Shown here: positions 36,401-45,002 of the stretch, piece after piece
Position numbering within the stretch: position 1 is the stretch's first letter
How the letters are laid out: each line of letters begins with the position of its first letter
DNA from: Sipunculus nudus
Taxonomy: Eukaryota > Annelida > Sipuncula > Golfingiida > Sipunculidae
DNA: 64,000 nt
Direction: 5' to 3'
Assembly (NCBI GenBank): GCA_026874595.1
Contig: CM049310.1
Span: forward strand, 16,346,058 to 16,410,057
Notes under the pieces: model-generated
Seen by the model: the letters and a program-made list of their open reading frames with translations, nothing else
The model's database searches: none
Told to the model about the DNA's origin: nothing
Made by a program: the position numbers and the translations under genes

Positions 36401-39400
36401 TGCATCTTTCCTACCAGCAATCTTTTCGTTTATCCTTTAGTAATGTTATCAGTTGTCCCATTTTTACTTCTGTTTTCTTATTTTTGTCATATATTTCTTC
36501 ATCCAAGACCCACGTTTGTCAAATTGTTTTACTTCTGTTTTCTCACTTTCTTCATTCCACTCCTAATTTCGTCCAGCTCTTTTTTACGGGTGTGCTGGAC
36601 AGCCTGCAACTGTGAATGATTTTACCAGCCACGCCATGCATCGAAGCACAGCTGTGTAATTTGACTTCCAAGGTGACTTTCCTCTGGAATGATAGTCCTC
36701 GGTACAAAAGAGCAACAAATCCTTGTATTTTATTATTTTGGAAGAAGACAATTTACGCAGACTACGCAACAGGAAAAAAACCACAATGCATTTATGTGAA
36801 AGCAATTAAATTGGATTAGATTCAAGAAAATCCATGAACATGATCAATAGTCGGAATAATCAGGGGATGACTTGAAAAGAATGGAACGCGTGTGATGGAT
36901 GGGTAGTAACCACAGCCCAATGATTAAAATGATAATCATGGTGCTCAGTAGCCGTGACAAACACGACTCAGTTACGACCCCCTACTGAGTCGTGACACAA
37001 GCCAAATTTAGAACCGCCCTGCAAGTCCACGCCACGCTTTATAACCGGATGTCCACATAAAGTCAGCAGGCAGACCGCATGCAGAAATCTCCCATACATG
37101 CAGAACAAAATACGAATATATTGGGTTATAACGGAATATTCCATACACATGGAAGGTGTCGTTGGAGAGATAAAAAAACTTATTAAAAGGTCTAGTGGGT
37201 TTATTTGAAGTGACACGATACTCCTAAGCAATGAGGCATTGTCAAAAATGACGAAAATATTTGCATCCTCATGGGGCCTTATAATGCGATCCTCAGAGTT
37301 AGATGTCCAGGCACTCTGGCAAGCCAGTAATCTGGCCATAACGTCAGAGGGCCGATCTGGCGCTAGATGCTCTGGACATTAGTGTCGTAATCAAGTCCAC
37401 ACCATCGTAGTCCTATCAAAGAGTGTCACATTATATGGGGCAAGTTATTATCAGCTCAGGCTAGACAGTATGGCTACCGTGCTGCTGATGTTTGGGTACT
37501 TCAGAAGTAGTCTGACTGCCATAACCTTCAATGAGATAATTAGTGGTGCCATAGACAGTGAATGAGGACAGGTGTGTAATAACCATTGGGTATTGCAGTC
37601 TAAGCTTTAACAAATGTTGTTGCCTTTGTTTGAAAATCTGTTTATCATGTGCAATAAACACCTTCTCAAGTTACATAAAAATAGACTTATCCAACGAGAT
37701 GTAATAAATAAGAAATCAACGCGATTTCTGTTTTTTTATTCAATTGAATTGGTTGAATTTGAAAGCTACAAGCAAGGACTATTTGCACATTGTTTGTCCT
37801 TTTATTCAAAGATATGCAGATGTAGATATATATTACTTGGATTATGCTATGTTGAACAGGAAGTTATCGTATTTAATGCCACTAAATTGTTCCGAACATT
37901 CCTTTAATATTTTGTGTTTCAGGATTATTCCTACTTTACTCTTTTTTAACTGTTCTTAACATGAAGTTGTTTATTTAATTTTCAGTTGAACATTGTGTGA
38001 AATATATAATTGAATGTTAAAGAAAGTGCCTTTAACTATTCTGAATATGAACCTATCAGAACTGAGTTTTTGTTGTATTAATTTCGAACTAGCTAGACAT
38101 AATCCTGAACTATAATCTTAGCCAAATAATGAGCATTAATTGCTATATAGAAAACTCATTTTACAAAAAGAATTTAAATCTATTAAATTTTCATTTTTAA
38201 TTAAGAACAAAAATTACAATAATCACAATCAAATCAGAAGAACAAATTAAAGTTTCACCAACAGGGAATAGGGGTGGGGTAATGTAGAGGGCAAGGTCAG
38301 CATATTTAAATATCACCATTTAAAAGTAAAGTTAAAGCAATAGTAATAGTAATAGAAGCCATGTAATAGTAATAGTAATAGTGACAGATAAAAAAAATGT
38401 TGTACTGGTAATAGTAATAGTAATAGATCGAAAGCAGAATGTTTGCACTGAAAAATCTAAGATATGTCCTCTCCTTTTTTGCCTGTATCGGTGGACATGA
38501 CCGTATCAAATACCTTATTGAGATGTCAGAAACTGATCCTGCATGTACACGGTTACATACCTTTTGGAGGTGTTCAGGAAATTGACGCTGAACAAGGTCA
38601 CCTTCAAAGTGTCCCCCATGGTATTGCTGGTCCCTGCGTCACCTAGCAATAGATCCGTGCTTTCTGTTCTCAGAGAAGTTCTTAACAAATTACTAGAGAG
38701 TCTCTGAATCTCCATTGTCAGCTCTCCTGGGTTAGTTTCCAGTTCTTGCTGCCGCGCCCGCTCTCTCTGGAAATCATATTATAATAGAAGGCATTCAGTA
38801 GAGCGCATACCTCCGTCGAGACAAAGCAATCCTAACTGATCCGCCCTTAACCAGGATTCGCACCGGAATATAATAGGGGGTTTCATTGGCCAAAGTCCAA
38901 ACTCTCCACTATCGATTAAGTAGATATTGCGTGACCTCCATAGCTAAATTCAACAAACCAGCCAACAAACAGATGCAGATGGAAACATAATCTCTTTAAG
39001 TAGCAAGACCTGAGATCAATCAATGTAACTCAATCACAATTAAATTTCAGTTAAATTTTAAAACTAATCCTCAGGTATGGTTAAAGAAATTGGCAGGAAT
39101 TGACCACCATCTGTGATTATGACTTATTTGAATTACGTTTAGCCCCATATCTGAAAATAGTGAGAATGATATGAAGAACTATTATGACAAGTTTCATGCT
39201 TTGAGATAATTTTTGAAATTCGCAGATATATTAACGCATTTATCTTTAGTTGTACATACTACCTGCCTTTAGACACTAAGCGGGCTCATTTTATGATGGG
39301 ACCGGTTGTACTCTGCATGAGTAGCATTATAAATGTAAATGCATATAAAAACAGTTAGTGAAAGTGAAAACAGACTTGGTAAAGCCAGTGATTTGTTTAG

Positions 39401-42400
39401 TTCATTTTGATTTAATTAACAGTCTGCGCGTCAAATGATTATTCAGTAACAGCTAACCTGGCAGCGAGCTAGGTGATCCATGTACGGTTGACCGGCCTTG
39501 ACCGATATAATTCTCTTTCTAGACTCGTCCAGCATCGCCTTGATATCCGTCATCCCTGCCGTGGACACGGCTTTAAAGGTACGGCCGTCCTTGCTCTCCA
39601 CAATATTGTCTCCCTGTATTCAGACAAGAAATAATACCAGATATTGAAAGCATGTCACAACTGTGAATTGTGCCGTGTATACAAAACGTCTTTACTCCTT
39701 GGTTACCATCTCTTCCGTTCTGCACCATATCACTGTGTTATGTTGTAATATATTTCAATAATGCCGGCGTCAAGTGGTCAGTGAGTCTTGTTTGAATGGT
39801 TAGCATGCACACTGAATCGTAGGTTTAGGGCCGTTCTGGGTTTGAACAAAATGTTGATTGCTTAAAAAGGCTTTATTGGAATGTAACGAAAAGGGTCAGT
39901 CGCGAGGGGCGGGGGAACAGTGGTCACGTGACTTAGGAATCAGAGGCGATATATTTTGTCATATGTTCAAACGTTGACCCTGAGAAAATGTCCTTCATAG
40001 ATTCAGTCCTACAGTGGGAGCCTATTTTGATATCTCATGGTAATATCTTATATAATATTCTTTGAGGCCAAAAAATAAAAAGGTATGGTTCTCAGGCACT
40101 TTTTTTCAGAAATTACTTCGGGCGGGCGGCATTTTATTTTTACCTTTTTTGTAAGTTTCGATAAAAATGTCAAAGGATCAGGGAAAAGAATGAATATAAC
40201 AGTTTTTATTGCTAATTAGGTAAAAGCACTACATAACAAAAGAAATAGTTTAATTGACACGGGCGGTGCCTGAGAACCTTTCTTTTTATTTTATTTGGCC
40301 TTACAGCCGCTCAGCATTAAAAATGTTAAACAATATAGTTTGTGTTACTTTAGCATTTTGTGTCTGGTCTCTTTCCGGAACAAACTTCAGCGGTACATGC
40401 TGTTTCTTCTTGTGGTACTGCTCAATAACCTGGAACGACAGCAGGGACACTGTATTAACGACAGGTATAATTCGCATATACAACATCAACATTCAAAGGA
40501 TGCACAATGATTTTCTCAGTGCTTATGGTTTGGCATAACTGTTCTTTTTTTATCAGTAGTTCTCTTGACAGAGATTGGAGAACTTTTTATTGTAAATATC
40601 TGCCAGTTTTGGCAAATGTTGGGGCCACACAGATCCTCATCATCCATATCACTGTCAGGTCATTATTGACATATTCAAGTATATCATCCGATGCACCAGC
40701 ACCTTGAGAACTTCCTGCTTTAATAACATTATCTCTTTAGTACGCAGAAGAACGTCATAATCAAATTCATCATCATAATGATCAACATCAGCACAATCAC
40801 TTTCGACTTCAGAAAAGGCGTCTCCTTGTTCTTTAGAAGTCACTGATATCATCATTGTCATATTCATCACCACAATGATTAACATCAGCACAACCACTTC
40901 AACTTCAGATGAGGCTTCTCATTGTTCTTTAGAAGTCACTGATGTCATCATCATCATTAACCATCATATTGATCAACATCAGCACAATCACTTTCAACTT
41001 CAGACAAGGCTTCTCCTTGTTATTTTGAAGTTGATGGGTTGCATTCAACCCTATGCGTGTTTTGCAGGTAGTTTTCCATAGGCTTATGTAGCCATGAATT
41101 GACTGAAGCTAACAAAAGGTTTTTCATCTCAGCCATTGACTGTTCCAGGCTACCTTATGAAGCATTTGTTGGCTGAGATGTGCAACCACCTGCATTGTCA
41201 ACACATTCAGAGGCGGTTTCGAGATTATTATCAGCAATAATCAGCAATACTTGCTGTAAAGAACCTCAGTAAAGCAAGAGCTTGACAACCCCTAAGTAAG
41301 GGCGTGGCAGCATATCTACAAGGATATGTGCAGTGTAAAAACGTCTACTCAGGAGCTGATCTAGCCAGCAGTAGGATGATAGGAGCTGGACAAGCAGTGT
41401 CTCTAACATGGTCCAAAGTGACAGTGATTGATGGTGAGCTAGAATTCGCATAAAACAGAGTTAATATGGTGGGGCTGCAGTTGACAGGTTGATATAATTC
41501 CGGTCAGCTGTCGCACTCAACCATTGCCTATGAACTCATCTGTGGTCACACATAGGAAATACCCAGTTTTTATATCTAGGAGTATCATGAACAATGCCAA
41601 GTGTGTCCCGACGGTAATTTAAAATATTTTCCCTGATTCCTGAGGAATCTGATTTTTTTTACATTTCTCCAAGGGTTAACCACAGTGCAATCTATCAAAA
41701 ACTACGCCAACTGAGCTTGGCCCATGAAAACCTGTCCCCGACTAATCCGTCGCGCCGACCTGTTCAAACACAAGAACGGTTAATATGTTCGTAAACAAAA
41801 TGGACCAACCGTTGGTAAATTTGTTGAAAATTGGAGTGAACATACTTGCAGAATAATTTAAAGTAAAGGCATATGCGGCTCTGCTAACCATATAACATAT
41901 TGACAGAGATGGATTTATTTCGTTTCACGGAGCCTTTGTTGATTTCTATTAGCAAGGGTTACCTTTCAGCATGCTTAAAATCTAGGCTGCAATGTTTTCA
42001 TTAGTTTAAAATAAATAAATATAGATAAAAATCTAATCACATACATTGTCTTGAATTCCATCGGAGAATTTCTTCAGTGTGAGCTCTCCGCCATCCAAGC
42101 TTAAATTTCCAACTGTTTCGTACGGGAGGTACACGGGCGCGAAGTGGCCTCGTTCTAAATTGGTGCAGCGTCGTTCATACTTCCGATCCCAGAAGTCTGG
42201 TTGCCTTTCTACGATGTACGTGTCTGTGCTGCGACAGGTTATTTTGTGGTTCTCATGTGGATCTGAAAAGACCATTTATAACTGTTAAATTCCATTAACC
42301 CTGTCCCTGTATGGAATTAATATTGCACCCAGCGGAGCGCGCACTCACGCAATGGTTATACGACCAGTCTTCATAGACCTTTGTTTTAACCGCTGCTTTG

Positions 42401-44853
42401 TATAGCAAGATTCTCTGCGTTCCACCACCAGGACCGAGAGCGTGATATCGCATTGTGCACCTTTTTTCTGTAATTTCGATACATTTGAATTTTGAAGTTT
42501 TACATTTGAGACAGGTAGTTCTGGCGGTCCCACTATCCCTAACTGGAAGAGGCCGAAGAGTGGTATATAAAGTACGAACACTTTTTTTAGCACCATGAAG
42601 GTTGACCGAACCAACTTTTAAAATAAATTAAAACACATATAATGAGCAATAGGGACTGGTCAAGATTATATCACTGTCCGTCCATCGGTTCCCAACACGG
42701 CGCCCGTTAGCCGGGCACACATGGTGACCGTAATCTGAAATGTTTTAACTTGTCATCCAGACAGAATTTGATTGGAATAATATAAAATTCAAAATTATAG
42801 TGGAACATTGGACATACAGGAGTTTGGTCAGAAAAAAGATTTCATTTGCAGGGGCCATGCAGCATGGGTCTACACTGATTTCTACTACTGCTTAAACAGT
42901 TCGTATTCCCATAGTGCTCGGTTTCTTGATTCAGGTGCAGCTAACATAACAAGGCATTTTCATTAATGACTTCTGTGGTCATGACACAGGCCAGTAACTA
43001 TAACATTTGAAAACGGAAGGACTGCCTTATTTCTCTTCAAGTCATGCATATGTGGCCTTTTTTTACAGATGTTTAAAACACATGCCGCCTCAGTTCACTA
43101 CGAAATAATAACAAGTGAACCATGGGCCTTGACGCTCAGATGACATTTTAGCTTAACACCCATAACAGGAATATTGTCATTTGAAAGTCGAATTGAGATA
43201 TGAACCTGACCATCGACCTTCTTACACCAAAGTCGACTGTTCTTCCTTAGGTGATGGGTCACATTTGTGAAGACTGAATCCATTCATGACTCGCCTATAC
43301 AGGTTTTACAAGAGAAGAATAATATCATGGTAAGGTCAGCAGTTTTCAAACTCCTCTCAGAACTTGGTTGAAACATTGTATCTGTCAAAGCTTAGGAAAC
43401 AAGAAAGTTACCCGAAACAGGAAATCCTGAAACGATGAACTATAATTAAGCTGATTTGTTCTTGTACATCAAAGTCAATGTCACCTATGAGGGGAAAATC
43501 TCCAGTATTTCAAAGTTTACTTCCTGCAAAAAATTATCTTTTTTTCGGGGGGGGGGGTACAAGCAAGCCCCATAACTGTATAAGGGTATAGGTCGCAGTG
43601 ACCTAATTTCAGGTTTCCAAGGATATTTCTATCGACCTCCATGGATGCACAGTAATAAGTTCTAGCTAGGTGCAGCGGGTACGTTCGATTTGTGCCTGGC
43701 TAACGGACGACCGGACAAAGGGTGATCGCTATAGCTCATCATGGCTGAAAGTCACCTGCGCTAAAACAGGATTAGGCTTCAAATGTCCCCCCGTATTAGT
43801 TTGCGAATGGTCAGGTCTGGTTGGTGGTGGCAGGATCAACAACGTAGTGTGCCAGAGGACCCACGCGAGTGCCCCATTTCCCCCTAGATGGCCAGATGAC
43901 AGCATAGACTCTAAAAAGAAACACGACACGTGACTGTTCCTCGAAACAGGTGAGAACAAACACTTCCTATACCGTCTATATACACCGCTTGTGACATAAC
44001 TCACCGAGCAGGGCCAAGTTAAATCTATCCCCTGTGGTGTTAGATGCTTTGTTATATCGCTACCGTATTATGACCATTTAACAGGCGGGGAAAATGCAAC
44101 AAAATACAAAGCTTGAAAAACCAGGAGATGGATCCATTTTAACCCTTAAGTAACTGATAACAAGCCATGTCTAAATTAAGTTTTGCATTTTAATAAGAGA
44201 CTGATTATATTTAAATGTTGTTCAGTGTCCATTCGGAAAAAAGCACATCGGTAGTCACATATTGTGACGATGTTATCGAATAATTAACACCAATTGTAAA
44301 TTTGAGCAAATAGCAGTTTTGCACGAATAATTTAGACAACAACAATTCAAGATTTGGTTAAAGTTTTAAAGACGTGTTCTTTTCATGCAAACAAACAAAA
44401 TCAAGCTGCATGTCTTAGAAAATTAGAATGAACCTAGGAAATTTGCATGAATATTATTATTAATATACATGTATTACATAAATAGTGCAAATATAGGAAT
44501 GTCTAAAAAATATACACTCGTGAGCGGGTAAAACTGTCCTAATGTTATTGTTAAAGGCTGAAAAATGTAATATATTTTAAATCTGACTGTTATGTTACCT
44601 TCTATTTTTCCATTTCTCATCCAATGAGAATATTTACACAATGGGAAACATTATGAAAATCGGAAACATTTTGAAAATGTCCCAGTTATAAGGTCTACAA
44701 CTAGATGTATGAAAAAGTCACTTTTAAACTCATTAATGCTGTTTCTATTTCATGGCAGATAAAATAAGCATTACCTTTCGGAGGAACGTAGTTTTCTTTT
44801 ATGAATTTGATCAAATCCGAGGTACTGTCCTTGTGTTTCAGACGTATCGCCAT
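24041..44853 (-). CDS. Tandem gene copy B: unrecognised ~640-aa protein, 15 exons seen
   Basis: Paralogue of the gene at 9924-22504, with the same exon order and phases. Coding exons 5' to 3': 44853-44775, 42262-42045, 40429-40349, 39613-39458, 38766-38561, 36143-36038, 34958-34870, 34013-33792, 33360-33243, 32743-32663, 32318-32193, 31635-31489, 29926-29797, 25055-24981, 24124-24041 (stop TAA). Exons 1, 2, 4, 12, 13, 14 and 15 have the same length in both copies. Exons 3, 5, 6, 7, 8, 9, 10 and 11 differ by multiples of three. The start reads MAIRLKHKDSTSDLIKF. The best conserved stretches are exon 2, exon 4 (AMLDESRKRIISVKAGQ), exon 14 (LPVFE, CTTHMQ) and the C-terminus (QWLQHRGLPL). The exon 9 to 10 junction has the same phase conflict as copy A. 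The gene spans 21 kb against 12.6 kb for A, largely because intron 13 is full of transposons. Role unknown; the promoter suggests a ciliary context. Confidence 0.75.
24335..24570. mobile_element. Decayed copy of the ggtatggttctcaggca MITE
   Basis: Shares internal segments with the copy at 40066-40300: 'tttattttacctt', 'tttcgataaaaa', 'gctaat.aggtaaaa.cact..ataa.aaa' and 'aattgac..gcgg', in the same order. Terminal repeats are eroded. It lies in intron 14 of gene copy B. Confidence 0.5.
25421..25434. repeat. Poly-C tract followed by A-rich tract
   Basis: A run of about 14 C residues, followed by 'aataaataaaaaaaaaat'. Simple sequence within intron 13 of copy B. Confidence 0.8.
25480..25862 (-). 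pseudogene. C-terminal fragment of Tc1/mariner-superfamily transposase
   Basis: The minus-strand frame reads EYLDGATPCRIYQE, resembling the second catalytic Asp motif (QQDGAxPH). After one in-frame stop it continues with a relic of the 'SPDLxPxDyxxWG' motif (seen as IVPMDYTFAKG) and then EQELKDKILSSCEDI, which matches the C-terminal helix of these transposases. The usual His after the second Asp is Cys and spacing to the third acidic residue is shortened, so it is dead. It sits in intron 13 of gene copy B. Family matching is from memory of conserved motifs. Confidence 0.6.
26330..26798 (-). pseudogene. Central fragment of Tc1/mariner-superfamily transposase
   Basis: In the minus-strand direction a helix-turn-helix stretch REIAGDMRVSKSSLIRMV (near 26790-26735) is followed by LTDEKDF at about 26630-26610, the typical first catalytic Asp. 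Then NSENYINLF and VFQQDDAPCD at about 26370-26335 give the second Asp region. Several stops and frameshifts separate these blocks. The upstream part of the same kind of protein continues at 28590-28785, beyond a hAT-like insertion. Confidence 0.65.
27075..27113. repeat. (TA)n microsatellite
   Basis: A pure TA tract inside the nested-transposon intron of copy B. Confidence 0.95.
28001..28059. repeat. (TA)n microsatellite, left flank of ribozyme-like element
   Basis: A long pure TA tract. It is paired with another tract at 28194-28255, the two enclosing about 135 bp of unique sequence. Confidence 0.95.
28097..28127 (-). ncRNA. Hammerhead-ribozyme-like core (Penelope-like element relic)
   Basis: On the minus strand CTGATGA at 28126-28120 is followed by a short CGGG/CCCG stem and then GAAAC, the order of the conserved hammerhead core. 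The unit is embedded between two (TA)n tracts, a habitat known for Penelope-like retroelements, whose terminal repeats carry hammerheads. The base pair next to the core is a T/T mismatch, and stems I and III with a cleavage site could not be drawn confidently, so it is probably inactive. Confidence 0.4.
28194..28255. repeat. (TA)n microsatellite, right flank of ribozyme-like element
   Basis: A pure TA tract of about 60 bp. Confidence 0.95.
28451..28505. repeat. (TA)n microsatellite
   Basis: A pure TA tract, the third long one within 500 bp. Confidence 0.95.
28591..28785 (-). pseudogene. N-terminal HTH fragment of Tc1/mariner-superfamily transposase
   Basis: The minus-strand frame from about 28779 reads GWDHRTVNRLKVNIRNTASV, then SGIRRPRTACSEDV, then SQEDNSGTHL. 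This is the paired-HTH architecture with a decayed GRPRT linker (usually GSGRPRTART). It breaks off at 28590, where the hAT-like end begins. With 26330-26798 it forms one interrupted gene. Confidence 0.65.
30890..31460 (+). repeat. Dispersed repeat with two direct sub-copies, intron 12 of copy B
   Basis: Two diverged segments, near 31013-31078 and 31315-31378, share 'tggatgt.a.gtt.gaagat', 'ggtccaatggt' and 'acgatttgtgccct.....cgg'. The element ends in a GACA tract and 'agctcagatga...ctgagctaaaa'. It is the same family as the ends near 0.73, 43.7 and 60.0 kb. Confidence 0.7.
32340..32400. repeat. CA-rich simple sequence
   Basis: Irregular cacaca/cacatt tract in intron 10 of gene copy B. Confidence 0.6.
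33380..33430. repeat. (TA)n microsatellite
   Basis: A TA tract with T interruptions only about 20 bp upstream (minus-strand sense) of the acceptor of exon 9 in copy B. It forms an unusual AT-only region next to the polypyrimidine tract. Confidence 0.9.
34637..34668. repeat. Poly-T/poly-G run
   Basis: About 15 T residues followed by about 16 G residues, in intron 7 of gene copy B. Confidence 0.9.
36144..38560. other. Intron 5 of gene copy B, no exon seen
   Basis: 2.4 kb against 0.57 kb for the same intron of copy A. Contains a TAATAG microsatellite at 38337-38427 and a few open frames (for example minus strand 36968-37339) with no recognisable domain. Confidence 0.5.
38337..38427. repeat. 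(TAATAG)n / (TAG)n-like microsatellite
   Basis: Interrupted runs of 'aatagt' over about 90 bp. Confidence 0.9.
38850..38912 (-). repeat. tRNA-derived SINE-like sequence
   Basis: On the minus strand an A-box-like 'tagtggagag' is followed about 45 bases later by a B-box-like 'ggtgcgaatcc', the spacing of an RNA polymerase III internal promoter. It lies in intron 4 of gene copy B. It does not fold into a convincing intact tRNA. Confidence 0.35.
39797..39850 (+). repeat. tRNA-derived SINE-like sequence
   Basis: An A-box-like 'tggttagcatg' at 39797-39807 and a B-box-like 'gggtttgaac' at 39838-39847 have pol III promoter spacing. It lies in intron 3 of gene copy B. No intact tRNA fold is claimed. 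Confidence 0.35.
40066..40300. mobile_element. MITE copy 2 (TIR ggtatggttctcaggca)
   Basis: The left end 'ggcca...aggtatggttctcaggca' and the right end 'tgcctgagaacct...ggcc' are inverted repeats. The interior is collinear with the 15472-15770 copy but about 65 bp shorter. It sits in intron 3 of gene copy B, about 50 bp from the donor of exon 3. Paralogous introns are not the site of the other copy, so the insertions are independent. Confidence 0.8.
40778..41035. repeat. Three ~97-bp tandem repeats, acidic when read on minus strand
   Basis: Units begin near 40779, 40877 and 40970 with 'gatcaacatcagcacaatca' and continue with 'cttc.acttcagacaaggc', 'ctccttgtt' and 'tttagaagtcactgat'. On the minus strand the frame gives repeated acidic peptides such as SEVESDCADVD. 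It lies in intron 2 of gene copy B and no splice sites support an exon. It could be a decayed mobile-element coding region or a non-coding minisatellite. Confidence 0.65.
43560..43765 (+). repeat. Dispersed repeat fragment
   Basis: Contains 'tggatgcacagtaataagttctag', 'cgatttgtgcct...aacgga' and 'gatcgctatagctcatcatggctga', collinear with the end of the 30890-31460 repeat. A G-run near 43549 precedes it. Confidence 0.6.
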
Positions 44854-44939
44854 TGCCGGTACTTATTTTTTGCCAGATGAAACGAAAAGGTATCATGGAG
44901 CAAGGTTCTGTGACCTCCGCAGCGGATCGCATATTTGAC

Positions 44940-45002
44940 GTTGTTACGGCAACGTCATGCATTTACGAACCCAGACGAACGTCGGATCGATTGATGACGT
45001 CA
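44940..45002 (-). promoter_or_regulatory. Promoter block of gene copy B: X-box and CRE palindrome
   Basis: GTTGTTACGGCAAC at 44940-44953 fits the RFX X-box pattern (RYYNYY-N2-RRNRAC), about 90 bases upstream of the ATG. This is the usual place for the X-box of ciliary genes. A TGACGTCA palindrome follows at 44995-45002, 142 bases upstream of the ATG. The block is conserved with that of copy A. Binding by RFX and CREB/ATF is inferred. Confidence 0.55.

Noticed and set aside
36968-37339. 123-aa minus-strand open frame
   Set aside because: Absent from the matching intron of copy A, no splice sites and no recognisable motif. Possibly an old mobile-element relic but not supportable.
9924-44853. 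Assignment of the gene pair to a named coiled-coil ciliary family
   Set aside because: Length, motifs and termini did not match any family I could recall with confidence, so no name or symbol is given.
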